Shown piece after piece: positions 41,441-53,099 of a stretch of DNA of 64,000 nucleotides. Both the position numbers and the translations under genes were made by a program. The DNA comes from Erinaceus europaeus (Eukaryota; Chordata; Mammalia; Eulipotyphla; Erinaceidae): contig NC_080171.1 in assembly GCF_950295315.1 (NCBI RefSeq), positions 36,873,782 through 36,937,781 of the forward strand, given 5' to 3'. Below the pieces are notes generated by a model, which had not been told where the DNA came from, searched no databases, and saw nothing but the letters and a program-made list of their open reading frames with translations. How positions within the stretch are numbered: position 1 is the stretch's first letter; every line of letters starts with the position of its first letter.

Positions 41441-44257
41441 AAAAACTTCATTTATAAATCAATAAAGAAAAATATATATTAAATACATGAAATGTTTTAG
41501 AAAAAAAGTTACAATTCAGAAAAGAGTGGTAATGAGTTCTGAACAATGTTGTGTATGAGTGTGTACATGTATATTTTATGTGTTTTTGTGTTTGGATATA
41601 CAAACACAAAATACAAATGAATAGGATGGAATACAAATGAATAGGGTCCAAGATAAGTGGCATTACTGAACATTCTAGCTTTTTATGAAATTTAAAATTT
41701 AGATTTAAATCAAAATAAAAAAAGCTATAATGGATTAGTTCGAAAAGCTCCAAGCTAGGTGATGGTGTCTATGCAAAGAGTTTCCACTAATATAAAAAAA
41801 TACACAGAATTATGGGTATTTGCCTCACTTAGCTTCACAGAGAGTCTTTAGATATAGTCAAATCAATCAAGCAGGCTGAACACACATTTGGGAGAGTGGA
41901 CTAGGGAGAAGACTCAGGAGAGGAAGACAGGGCACATGAGGACTCCTTGCTGGGTTGCAACAGTAATGTTTTTCAGGAAAGACCTTAGAAGAATTAATTT
42001 CCAATTTGAAATTTAAGTGTAATTTAGGTAGGCAAAAACTAATTTCCTGGATTGGATTTGAGCCAGGGCATTAAAATTAACACCTCATCTCTGGTAAAAA
42101 AAAAAAAAAAATTGCCAGGAGATTGTTAATCACAATGAGTTCCTCCTCTGATTTACAGCTCTAGTGTAGGCTTGTATCTTCCAAAGGCAGCTCACTCAGT
42201 ACCCTGAATAAACTCTATCTGATGAATGACACCCAACTACCACTTACTGAATTACATGTAATCTGTGCTTCCAACAATCTGTGTCTTTTGTAGTCAGTTC
42301 ATGTGAAGAAGGACCACCAAGACTTTGCATTCTCTTAACTAGTACAAAATCAGTTCAACTGATATTAAAGGACCTCTGCTGTCAAGAATAAAACAAAACA
42401 AAAATATGTCAACAGATTCTTGTCCTGTTTGTTACTTTTAAGCAGGTGCACTAACAGAAATGTTGCAGACGTAAAAGTATTATTCTAGACTTTTTATCTC
42501 TCCCACTGGAAAACTATGTAAATTACAGCGTCATTTCACCTTGTTTAAAGCTCAGTTTCAACTCCATATGCTTGGAGTAAAATCCCCCAAAGCATCACCT
42601 CACTTATCACCCACTAGTCTCTCTGACAACTATACAATCTCTGCTATTCCTCTGTGCCTAGATATCCTGACACACTGACCTTTCTGTTCTGCAAATCTAC
42701 CACACTTGCCCCAAATCAGAAGTTTTATACTAGGTTCAGCTTGCCAGGAGGAAACTTTCTTCTGAGAGTTTAACAGAACTGCCTTTTCTCATAATTCAAA
42801 TACTAATTTCTAAGAGCCTCTGCCTTATCACCAATTAGTCCAGTGTTGCACCTTGCTGTGCTAATATTTTTTCTTATATCACCATGTCACCCAATTACAT
42901 TAACTTCATTTTCCAAAACTATCTATGTAGTTAATTATTATATAATAATCATCTACAATACATCTCCCTCACCCCTAAAATCAATCAAAGCTTCCATTCA
43001 AAAAGGGTCTTTCACTAGTTTATTTCTAGTATGTGGAGCAGTAAATTATGGAGAATAAAGTTTTAAATATGAATGAAGAAAGAAGACTGGACTCAAAGTT
43101 GTCTTGAACCATCTTAACTCTAGTAGTCTGCTACCTTCCACCCCCACACACTCCTCTGGCTAAAAAAATTCTCAGCTCTAAGCAGTACCTTGAGCTAAAC
43201 TGTTTTAGTTTTTATCCCACTTGTCTCTAATCCTAGCCTACTTTGCTTTGGAGGTATTGTTCTCAGTTATAATCCTATCCTGGGGTAAGTTTAACATAAA
43301 GTAGAATGAATTAAAAGAGCTAAATAGTATTTCTTTTTTCACTTACCCCTACCTAGTAATGGTGATATTCAATGTAAATGTGAGGTAAAATGTGGAGTAT
43401 TTGAAGGTATGTAATATTAATAAACTAAAAGTGAAAACTTAACTATGATAAGCTTTTATACTAATGAATAGTTGCTTTTCAAATGTTAAACTGTTCAATG
43501 CTAGCATGATAGAGAACAGCAGGGGTCAAGAAAGCATTGTGAACTCAGATGTCCACAGGTCTTATGGTTGTAGACTATTAATTAAGGGTGGGTAGAGTAG
43601 GATCCATGAATTCATGAAATCCAAGGTAAGGCTATGTGACTGATGCTGGTAATAGGAAGGGTAGGAGAGAGTGGATGGTTGAGAATATGGAAGAGCAAGA
43701 TAGAGAAATTGACTAACAACACCTCAAACTAACAACCCAGAAGGCCTAATTTGGGAACTATTTTGATATTTTGTGTGTGGCTTGTATAAAATCACTATTT
43801 TGAAAACAAAAATTAAATGCCTCTAGTCAAGGTATATCATGTAATTAATAGCCCTTCTAAAAACACTGCACAAAATTCTCCTACTTGTGTCCTAATTTTA
43901 GTTCAGATTTTAACTTAGGGTTAAAGAGTGGTTCTATAGCAACAGTAACAAAAAAATCATAGAGTCCAGGTCCAGGAGGTGGTGCAGTGGAAAAATTTTG
44001 AGTCCAGAATGCTAAATCAGTAAATCAAGATCAAAATTGCCCAAGCATAACAACTACTGTTTGTACTAGTGAGATATTAATGCAATTTCTGGAGCAATGC
44101 TGTCTTTTAGCTGGATCTGGATATCCAGACTAGTCTCCGTTCTGTCTGATCTAACTACTAAACTTGCCTCCACCTTCTTAAAAAGGCATTAATATCAAGT
44201 GAGTTCTAACACAGGGAAGGTGAAGTTACCAGACACATTTCTTGGGAATAGAAAAGA
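41441..44257. other. Long unique block
   Basis: No recent element over about 2.8 kb apart from an A run at 42097-42111 and a possible SINE head relic at 43968-43995 ('ggtccaggaggtggtgcagt'). The frames present (for example 41448-41753, minus) are AT-rich and show no family motif. Confidence 0.55.
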
Positions 44258-44470
44258 AGCAATTACAGAGCGCAAGGACCCGGGTTCAAGCCCCTGGTCC
44301 CCACCTGCAGGGGGAAAGCTTCACAAATGGTGAAGCAGGGCTGCAGGTTCTCTTTGTCTCTCTCTCTCTCTCTCCCTCTCTACTTCCCCCTCCTCTCATG
44401 ATTTCTCTCTGTCTCTATCCAATAATAAATAAACAAATAAATAAATAAATAAGAAACAAAAAATTTTAAA
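44258..44470 (+). mobile_element. Type B SINE, 5'-truncated
   Basis: It begins at 'acagagcgcaaggacccggg', with B box 'ggttcaagcccctggtcc', CT run and 'ccaataataaataaacaaat' tail. Confidence 0.88.
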
Positions 44471-44644
44471 AAGAAAAGAGGCAATTATATCTGGCTATAC
44501 TGAGACAACTTTTTTCAGATGAAAATTCACCTGTGGCCAGCTTTGTCAATCAGAGATCATCTAGGGAGTAAAGCTCACTAAAACTGGCAAGTCAACAGCA
44601 ATTGTTTAATCTAGGTTAGTGATTACTAGATATTAGTAAAACTA

Positions 44645-44890
44645 GAGGAGAGGCCAGAGGGTAGAGCACTGGGCTGTGTGCAGATGTTATAGTGCACAAG
44701 GAAGGACCCAGGTTCAAGCCCTTGGTTCCCAACTGCAGGGGGAAACTTCACAAGCAGTGAAGTGGTACTGTGGGTTGGTCTCTCTCTCTCTCTTCTCTCT
44801 TCTCTCTTCTCTCTCTCTATATATATTTCCCTTCTCTCTTAACTTCTTTCTATCTCTATCCAATTAATAAATGAAACACTAGATGGTCAA
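44645..44890 (+). mobile_element. Type B SINE
   Basis: 'gaggccagagggtagagcac', 'caggttcaagcccttggttc', a variable CT/TCTTC tract and 'ccaattaataaatgaaac' tail. Confidence 0.85.
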
Positions 44891-46640
44891 CCAAGAGAAA
44901 ATGAGAAAACACAAATACTAACAATTGTAGAAATATTCTACTATAATTGGGAGGCAAGGGAGAAGACAATGAATCTGGAGCCAAGATGTTTGGGTGAGAG
45001 ATGAACATGAGCCATGACAGAATGCACAGTAAACTGGAAAGTGGAACAGAAGTGAACAATGCCATAGTCACTACCATGCCACAGTTTATATCCTTGAAGC
45101 AGAGAAAAAAGGGGAGAAATTTGATTTATATCTTCCTCCAATCAACCAGCCAATAACCACTACTTCTGATTGCCCTACAATTTCCCTAAACTCATTAACA
45201 ACAGAGATAAGGAAATATGTTTTGCAAGTAGTAGATTCATCTGATATTATGGGAGAAAAGGAAACAAAATTTTAGAGGCCCCATGACCCACAACAGCACA
45301 TCACTCTTAATACACTGGGTCCAATTTATCATAGCATAGACTGCCCACATGACTGCCCATCACACCTCCAGAACTCTTTTTTGTTTACTTGTTTTCATTT
45401 ATAATATGATTTTTATGGACATGCTGTTGGAAGCTATTGCCATCCACTTTAATGGTTTCCTTCTAAGACAAGTGAAACCATTCAAGGTCATTATTCTTAG
45501 ACAATTTCTTTCAATGAAAATTAAAATTTTTTCTGTAAATATATATGCATTTAAAACCAAGGGAGAAAAGAAAAGGAACACATTTTAGAAGACAGAAGAG
45601 TGCTAACACAAACCAGAAATCCATTATAGCATACTTTGCAGATACTGTAGGTAATTAAAGACTTTTAAGGGCAACTACAGTATTATTTACTTGACAGTGG
45701 AACTCTTACAGGCTATTATGTAAATACACATTGAACAGATTTTAAAAGTGCATGCTATTTACTACTCATAAGTGTTGTTAATATGTATTTCATTTAACCC
45801 TAAGGAGCCATTTTAGTCTCTTGTGTGAATTTACATTTATGAATATTTTTATAAAATGCATATTATTTATCCACTAGGCAACTCTGCCATAAGAAATGTT
45901 AGAGCTGATTACCAGTTTAACTTCACATGAGTTTCCATGTAAGTGTTCCTTATGTTTGCCCTGCATGGTTAAGCATTCTGAACTAGTCCTTCCTTTCAGA
46001 GTCCTGCAAGTCAAGACCCATAAGTTGTCCAAATGAAGTTATTTTCATGTCTGTTTTGGTGGATTTGGGATTTTTTTTTACCACATTAAAAAAAAGGCAG
46101 GTTATGTCTCATCTAAGAAAAGAAAAGAAAATTTTCAGTACCAAATATAGCAGTCTATAAAATATTCCTTGTTTGATCTGAGAACTGAAGTCAAATATCC
46201 ACAGAATAAAGATTATGACTCTAAAGAGAGATGCTAAAAATGATTTTTCCTCTTTTCTCTTTCCTTTCTTCTTATTTTCTCCTCACCCTTCCTTTCTCTT
46301 CCTGTTTTTTCACTCATGAATTCACTGATGAATGTTCTTCCTGCCCCTGTCATTTTCACTAAGACATCTATATGATCCTCTCCCCACAACCATATGTGGG
46401 AATTTACAAAGGGAATAAAGATTCTCTGCCAGTGCACACACCATATGCAGAATTTACAAATGGAATCTTTCCTATAACTCCTCTACCTCTCAACCAGTTC
46501 AAAGACATAAACAGGAATTGGGAGAGAAAAAAAAAGAGAACAAACTAGTGAAATTTCTTTGCAGACTCTCTGGAATGAAAATTTCTACTCCTTCCTTCAG
46601 AGATTTGTGGATGAGTACACTTTCTAAGCTGAAGTCTAGA
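44891..46640. other. AT-rich unique block
   Basis: Nothing recognised. Confidence 0.55.
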
Positions 46641-46641
46641 A

Positions 46642-46866
46642 CAGTGGCTGGGGAACATGCAACCCATGGGTTACATACTGTCAGTGAAATCATTTGGTCA
46701 GGCTCTGTCAAAGTAGCTGAAAGCTTGACTTGAAATTCACTGAATCTAGGAGCTTTTTTCATAGCAACAGTAAGTGCTAATTTTTAAGTCGATAATTTTG
46801 TGTGACCTGCAAATGATGTTATAAATATATAAATGGACCATGTAGAAAAAAGCTTCTACATACCTG
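46642..46866. mobile_element. Probable non-autonomous hAT DNA transposon (MITE)
   Basis: The left end CAGTGGCTGGGGAACATGCA and the phrase 'aacccatgggttacatactg', and at the other side 'gacctgcaaatgatgttata', 'aaatggaccatgtagaaaaa', reproduce the two ends of a hAT MITE known in laurasiatherian genomes (recalled, not searched). Flanks GTCTAGAA and ATCTAGAG share TCTAGA and fit the 8-bp nTnnnnAn target preference of hAT elements, though the right terminus is decayed. Confidence 0.55.
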
Positions 46867-46974
46867 GTATATCTAGAGGGAAACCCTGAAAGCTCTGAAT
46901 TTTGTTCTTATGAAACAAAAAGAAACTTGGTGCCTTTGCTGAGACCAATACAGCTAATGTAGAATTAGAAAAGA

Positions 46975-47130
46975 TTTGATCCCCACCTGCAGGGGAAAGC
47001 TTCACATGTGGTGAAGCAGGGCTGCAGGTGTCTATCTCTCTCCCTGTATATCACTGCTTTCCCTCTCCACCTCTTCCCTGGATGTCTCTATGCAACAAAT
47101 AAGTAAAGATTTAAAAAAAGAAGAAGAAGA
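46975..47130 (+). mobile_element. Type B SINE, 5'-truncated
   Basis: It begins at 'gatccccacctgcaggggaa' and runs through 'gaagcagggctgcaggtgtc' to an A-rich tail with AAGAAGAAG. Confidence 0.8.
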
Positions 47131-47606
47131 AAAGAAAATATTTGAGAGTTCCCAGCATACACAGAATGCAAGTGAGAAGCTAAGTTGCTTGGGTGGCAAG
47201 TACAGCAGACTATTACCTATATTGATTTTTCTATAGTCCTGGAATTTGTCAACATTAATACATGATGGTCTGTCCCATGAACTCCATAGGAGCTATGCTG
47301 CAAAGAGAAGGTAGTGGGACGGTATGAGGGTGAGAACAAGTATAAGTTGTCTGGGGTCCTATTCAAGAGGCTGGAGAGTGGGATCCTGGAATTTGACAAT
47401 ACAACAATACCAAGCTATGGCAGTGTATCCCAACAGTCTGATGTGAACTATGTGGGGTGGAGACAACCATCAGGTGAATCAGGTGTCTTGAGTTCTAGTC
47501 AAAGGGCTGGGGACTACAATCAAGGGAGAAGTCATCAGCCTTAGAACTACACTGGGTCAAGCAAGGCCACTGAGGATGACAGAGTCCTTATAAAAATCAT
47601 GAAGGA
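47131..47606. other. Unique sequence, comparatively GC-balanced
   Basis: A 76-codon frame at 47314-47544 is open but has no recognisable domain and no splice-site or promoter context I would trust. Not called as a gene. Confidence 0.45.
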
Positions 47607-47945
47607 GGGGGGCAGGCAGTGGTGCACCGGGTTAAGAACACAAAGTGTGAAGCACAAGGACTGTAGTAAGGATCCCAACTGGTGCCCTTGGCTTCCCACC
47701 TGCAGGGGTGTCACTTCACAAGGGGTGAAGCAGGTCTGGAGGTGTCTTTCTCTCTCCCTCTCTGTCTCCCCCCATTTCTCTCTGTCCTAGCCAGCAAACA
47801 ACAATAACAACAATAACGACAGTAATGACAACAAGAACAGCAACCAACACAAAATGGAAAAAGTGGCTGCAAGGAGCAGTAGATTGGCAGTGCATGCACC
47901 GAGCCCCAGCAATAACCCTGGAGGCAAAAAAATAAAATTAAATTA
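47607..47945 (+). mobile_element. Type A SINE with hairpin module
   Basis: The head is 'gggcaggcagtggtgcaccg', with 'ttcccacctgcaggggtgtc', an AAC-rich body, then the hairpin module ('ggctgcaaggagcagtagat' to 'accctggaggcaaaa'). Confidence 0.9.
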
Positions 47946-48704
47946 AAAAGAAGGCAAAAAATAAACACTGTGTCCCACACAAGAGTCAACTTGACCTGTC
48001 TAATAGGCCTAGGAAGTCAGAAGTTACTACCTCAGTAAACATGTATCCATTTTCTTTTGACCCTGACAGATGGTAAATATCAGAGAGAGAAATACAGAAG
48101 ATACCAACAATCAAAAAATGCACTGAATGCAAGTTCAAAATGTATTTATATATGGAAAAATTTATATATATACATATATACATCCTTCTTGAAATTAAAT
48201 ATCATAGATCTTTTAATCAAAAGGTTGGTTTATTTCTACATAACTTCAATCTAAGTTAATTGGCTAATTTCCCTTGATCCATGTCCAGGATTCTTAAATT
48301 AAAGCATCTGCACATTTGGGACTTGCATTCTGTTGTTGGGAATCCTGTGGCCACCACCTTGTGAATGAATCTTGGTAAATGTTGGTAAGTGGAAAATATG
48401 TAGGATAGTCATTTTCCAGTCAACCACCAGACATTCAACTAACGTCACTAACCAACTGACTGCTGACACATATTTATTGATTAGCACAGGCCAGTGAAAC
48501 CACATCACTCATCCTTACTCAAAGTACTGATCCATAGAATTGTCCACCAATAGCAATTACTATTTTAAAATCACCAGATTTCATGTCAATTAAGTATGCA
48601 ACCAGAAGTAACTGATAAAGTCTCTCGCCTACAGTGAATTTTCAGTCTGAAGCAGATCTAAATATTATATTATATCCCAGTCTATTTCATTCCATTCCAT
48701 TATT
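47946..48704. other. Unique sequence
   Basis: Short TA-rich patch near 48160-48182; otherwise nothing recognised. Confidence 0.6.
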
Positions 48705-48828
48705 TTTTTTCTTTTCTTACTAGAGCACTGTTCATTTTTGGATTATGGGGGATTGAACCTAGGACTTTTGAGCTTCAGGACTGAGAGTCTCTTTGCATAA
48801 CCATTATGCTATCTCACCTGCCATATTT
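48705..48828 (-). mobile_element. Type C SINE, minus strand
   Basis: 'tagagcactgttcatttttg', 'ggggattgaacctaggactt' and 'gcataaccattatgctatct' (inverted head). Confidence 0.8.
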
Positions 48829-48829
48829 G

Positions 48830-49022
48830 TTTATTTTGGATAGGATAGAGAGTAATTGAGAGGAAAGGGAGAGTTAAAGAGAGGAAGAGAGTCAGGAAGA
48901 CACCTGCAGCACTTTGTCACTCATGAAGCTTCCCACCTCCAGGTGGAGACCAGGGACTCAAACCTGGGTCTTAGCACATAGTAACATCTGCACTCAACTG
49001 GGTGTGCCAGCACCTGACCCCT
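48830..49022 (-). mobile_element. Type B SINE, minus strand
   Basis: 'ttattttggataggatagag', GA-rich middle, 'cacctgcagcactttgtcac', inverted B box 'ctcaaacctgggtcttagca' and head complement 'gtgccagcacctgacccc'. Confidence 0.85.
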
Positions 49023-49879
49023 GAGGCAGGTGTAAATTAAGGAAAAGAAGATATTCAAAGGATCCATGGACCTAAAATTTGAATTCTAAATTGGCGCTGT
49101 GTACAACTTAGTGTGACTGTAGGGACTGATAAGACCTAAAAATCATGAGATGTACATGAGTTATCTATGAACAGAGAAAAATCACTTCCAGTGAACAAAG
49201 GTTAAAGAGATGGTAGAGCATTAATTTAAAACTGCATGTTGATGAAAATCCAAATGTCTTATTTAGCATATTGAGCAAACTTTAATAAATATGCTACTTA
49301 CTCAGTATAGCATAATTAGCATGACAACAGATCCAAATCCATGCCATTTAATAGCTTCATTAAATTCAAAAATTTCATTATTCATTTACTTTCTATCATG
49401 TGAACTCAAAGTCATGACTGCTTTACCAAGGATCTTAGAAAAATTTTATTATGTACTTTATAATATTCAACATTAAGATTTTATTATTTATTTTCTGGAT
49501 ATTTGCTAAGGTAGATGCTTCTATATTCAAAAGCTTTGTTTTAAATGATAAATTCAGTCAAATCAGACTCTCTCTAATATACATGTACCTATATATATAT
49601 ATATATATTACAGAGTGTGTTATGAATAAAAAATGTACAACTACTATAAATTGTGTATGATTAAGTCTAATATAATCAATGTTTAGGCTGACCTACATGA
49701 GAATAAGTAGAAAATAAAAGTAGGTGAAATTTGGCAGGAATTTTCAATTGGTAGCCCAACTAATTTACCTTCAGTGATAATCAAGTATAGTCATATGATA
49801 GTTTTCTGGCATATACCACATAAGCTGGAGCGTTTGGAAAATCATTTGTTCTCTAAATTTTATATAAAAGGTACTTGAG
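49023..49879. other. AT-rich unique sequence
   Basis: Contains a short TA microsatellite (49590-49609). Nothing else recognised. Confidence 0.6.
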
Positions 49880-50035
49880 GCTGGTCTCAAGTGTACATTC
49901 TCTCTTCTGCACATTAGAAAAAAAACATTGAATTTTCAACTGTGAGGTCCCAAGTTCAATGCCTGGCACCACTTATGCCAGAGTGGTGCTCTCATTGTGA
50001 GTTCTCTCTCTCTTATTAATAAATAATTATTAAAA
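49880..50035 (+). mobile_element. Old type C SINE
   Basis: 'tgaggtcccaagttcaatgc', 'ggcaccacttatgccagagt', 'ggtgctctcattgtgagt' and an AATAAATAA tail. Confidence 0.6.
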
Positions 50036-50119
50036 TCTGATCATTAGAGAAGGGATGGTATAAATCTATTCATTTCTATACACATATAATGTGTATCTTT
50101 TAAATATCTTCTTTTTAAA

Positions 50120-50322
50120 AAATTAAAGTATCTTTATTTATTGGATAGAGACAGCCAGAAATTGAGAAGGAAGGAGGAGAGAGAGGAAGATAGAGACACC
50201 TGCAGCCCTGATTCACCACTTGTGAAGCTTTTCCCCTGCAGGTGGAGACCAGAGGCTTGAACCCAGGTCCTTGCACACTGTAATGTGTGCACTTAATCAG
50301 GTGCACCACCACCCAGTCCCTT
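50120..50322 (-). mobile_element. Type B SINE, minus strand
   Basis: 'tatctttatttattggatag', 'cacctgcagccctgattcac', 'cccctgcaggtggagaccag', inverted B box 'cttgaacccaggtccttgca' and 'gtgcaccaccacccagtccc'. Confidence 0.92.
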
Positions 50323-51065
50323 AAATATCCTCTTTAGATCAAATTATCTATAGTTTTAAGGTAAATCAGATTTTCAAAATAATTAAAAAATAATCTTAGC
50401 TTATTGGGTACCAGTTATAGTGATGCATATCATTGATGACATTTATCAGATCTTATCATTTATTAATTTGTATTAAATTTCAATAAATATCATTAAAGTG
50501 TCTTCTTATAATACACTCAAATTTGAAAGTTGTCTAGAATGTCAAACATAATTCATTTTGCATTAGTTCTATATGAATTTTCATTGAATTTAAGCTTTTA
50601 AATAAATCTTCCAATATCTAATGCATCATATTATCAAAGCACAAAAACCATTATATGATTATAAGAGGAACCTCAGAACTCACTGTCTTCAAATTTAATG
50701 GACTCCCAATGCTTTTTCCCCCTACAAAGACTGTTTTTAAGACATTTCACAGTATTTTATACATTATAAATGGATTCCATTCTTGGCTTAGTAATTCACC
50801 TAATGGACAATGGATACAAAAAAGCTGTAACTCCAGGGACATTAAATTGGTTCTAAACTCTGAAAATTACAGCTTTTACAAAAAGAAGAAAATACTAAAA
50901 ACATGTCTAATGCAACACTGCATCTAATTTTCCACTACCTCCAGATTGTGTCTAAAAGCTCCTAAACTTCTTAATGACACAATATGTTAAAATTGCATTC
51001 CTGTATATTTAGATCTTAGAAAGATCTTATCCATTTTATAACCCCAAGGAGGGCTTACCAGCAAG

Positions 51066-51109
<44 letters not shown>

Positions 51110-51944
51110 GTGTGCGCGCGGAAGAAGGAAGTGTGTTAGAAGAAGAAGGAAGAAGGAAGTGTGTTACTACATATATCCCAGAAACTGAATTCTCTCCTGA
51201 GTGAGATAGACTACCAGCACCCTGGTCTTGTATCCTTTTACTCATCAAAGTAATTCCAAAGTCAGACTGCCAATGTGAACAGCAATAACGAGGTTGCTAT
51301 AAAGGTAGGGAAGGCAAAAAGAAAAGAATGCTTTTGTAGTGATCTATATAATGATATACCTTAATAACTTTTAAGCCTGATCTCTAATTAAATAATACAC
51401 GCATTGATATTCCCATCCATTTCAAGAAAACAGGCAATTTTCTCTGAAGCAAAATAATACATTCTAGCAGCAGGGGCAGAAAAGTTATTCCATTCAACTT
51501 CAAAAACAAAATGATTCACATTTTGTGAATTCAAATGCAGCTACAATGAAATAGGACTAGCATCTGAATGTAGAGTCTGAATTTGCACATATTTTAATAA
51601 TGTTCACAATGAGTTAGTTGTCTAATTAGTTGTCTAATTCTGTGAATTATACTAATCATAAAGCCATGTCCCCTCTCTCGCTTTGTCTATTTCCAGAGAA
51701 AAAAGTGTTCCAGAATAGTATCACTGTCACCAAGTCCCTCCACTTAATCCTTTTATCTTTTTTTCAAAAGCTTATTCTGAAATTAAAAGGTGTTTTTATT
51801 TAATTGTGTGTGTGTGTCCATGTGCACACATTTTGTGTGTTTTCCTATATCTTTACAAATAATTAACATGCAGAATGTGGAGAGATACCTGATATACAAG
51901 ATCTGCTATCGTGGGTGTCTTATTTTGCATAGATTATTGTGTTT
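50323..51944. other. AT-rich unique sequence with simple repeats
   Basis: Holds (TG)n at 51068-51120 followed by GAAGAAGGAA units to 51166. No gene or transposon recognised. Confidence 0.6.
51068..51120. repeat. (TG)n microsatellite
   Basis: About 53 bp TG with a few TGCG variants at the right end. Confidence 0.97.
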
Positions 51945-52400
51945 AATTCCCATGTCCAATAGAGAAGCAATTACAGAAGACAGACCTCCAAACTTCTGCC
52001 CCTATAAAGATCTTTGGTCCATTCTCCCAGAGGGATAAAAAAAATAGGGAAAGGGGCCGGGTGGTGGTGCACAATGTGCAAAGGACCCAGGTTCAAGCCC
52101 CCAGTATCCACCTGCAGGGGGAAACCTTTGTGAATAGTGAAGCAGTATTGCACATGTCTCTCTGTCTCTGTCCCTCTCTGTTTCTCCTTCCCTCTCAACT
52201 TCTAGCTGTCTCTATATAATAAATAAAGATAATTAATATATATTTAAAAACAATAAGGAGCTCCCAATGAAGGGGACAGAATGCAGGGATTGAATTGTTA
52301 TGTGGAAAACTGAGAAATATTATGCATGTACACGCTTGTCTTTTACTGTCCAATGTAAATCATTAATTCCCCAATACAGAGGTTAAAAAAAACTAAAAAA
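51945..52400 (+). mobile_element. Hybrid L1 3'UTR, split by a type B SINE
   Basis: The left part (51945-52053) is 3'UTR-A ('gaagcaattacagaagacag', 'ccattctcccagagggataa'). After the SINE it resumes with 'gctcccaatgaaggggacag', still A-like, then turns into 3'UTR-B ('ttgttatgtggaaaactgag', 'aaatcattaattccccaata'). One element therefore combines features of both 3' ends. Confidence 0.7.
52054..52248 (+). mobile_element. Type B SINE nested in L1 3'UTR
   Basis: The head is 'ggggccgggtggtggtgcac', with 'cccaggttcaagcccccagt', CT tract and 'ataataaataaagataatta' tail. Confidence 0.9.
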
Positions 52401-52432
52401 AATGTCCTTTTCTACAAGGTAGTGCTAATTTT

Positions 52433-52535
52433 TCTTCCTTCCTTCCTTCCTTCCTTCCTTCCTTCCTTCCTTTCGTTTCTTTTCTTTTCTTTTCTTTTCT
52501 TTCTTTCCTTCTTTCTTCCTTTTTTTTTTTTTTTG
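52433..52535. repeat. (TTCC)n-(TTTTC)n-T(n) simple repeat
   Basis: About 37 bp of TTCC, then TTTTC/TTTC units, then a T run that forms the inverted tail of the next SINE. Confidence 0.95.
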
Positions 52536-52655
52536 CAACACCACTATTCAGTTTTGGCTGCTGGTGGTATAGGGAGTGAACCTGGGACCTCAGAGACCCA
52601 AGTATCAAAGCTTTTTGCACAAACATTGTGCTCTGATGCCTAATGCTCAGTTTTT
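52536..52655 (-). mobile_element. Type C SINE, minus strand
   Basis: 'gcaacaccactattcagttt', 'ggagtgaacctgggacctca', 'gcacaaacattgtgctctga' (inverted head). The block 52656-52904 is unassigned. Confidence 0.72.
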
Positions 52656-52904
52656 TTTAAGTGTACATATAAAACCATCTGCAATTTAACCTAACCTTTT
52701 TAGTTAAACTGTTTATTCCACTATTTCTACTTCACAACAATGTTTCGGTTACAGAAACCATCCTTATGGAAGCGATGTTCTTCCACTCTTTATACAAGAG
52801 CCCCTCTTTCCTCCCTGGGCTCATTTCTAAACACACCACCTTGCATATTCCTTCTCAAAAATGTGCACTTACTTGTGTGTGCCTGGTCATAAAACCACCT
52901 CTTT

Positions 52905-53085
52905 TGTGGAGAATTATATTTATTTACTTATTTAGTCACCTCTGGGGCTTCACCACTCCAGGCTGATTTTTCCAGATAAAAAGACAGAGGCGGACATAGA
53001 CAGAAAGACACCAGAACACCAAAGCTTCCCTCAGTGTGGTGGGCCTGATTCAAACCTGGGCCATGCCCATAACTCCTACAGAATT
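52905..53085 (-). mobile_element. Old tRNA-like SINE, minus strand
   Basis: 'ggcttcaccactccaggctg', 'gacagaggcggacatagaca', 'cttccctcagtgtggtgggc' and 'ttcaaacctgggccatgcc'. Confidence 0.6.
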
Positions 53086-53099
53086 CTTAAAATGGCTTT

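Noticed and set aside
52433..52530. CRISPR-like or satellite array
   Set aside because: It is a simple TTCC/TTTTC microsatellite without spacers.
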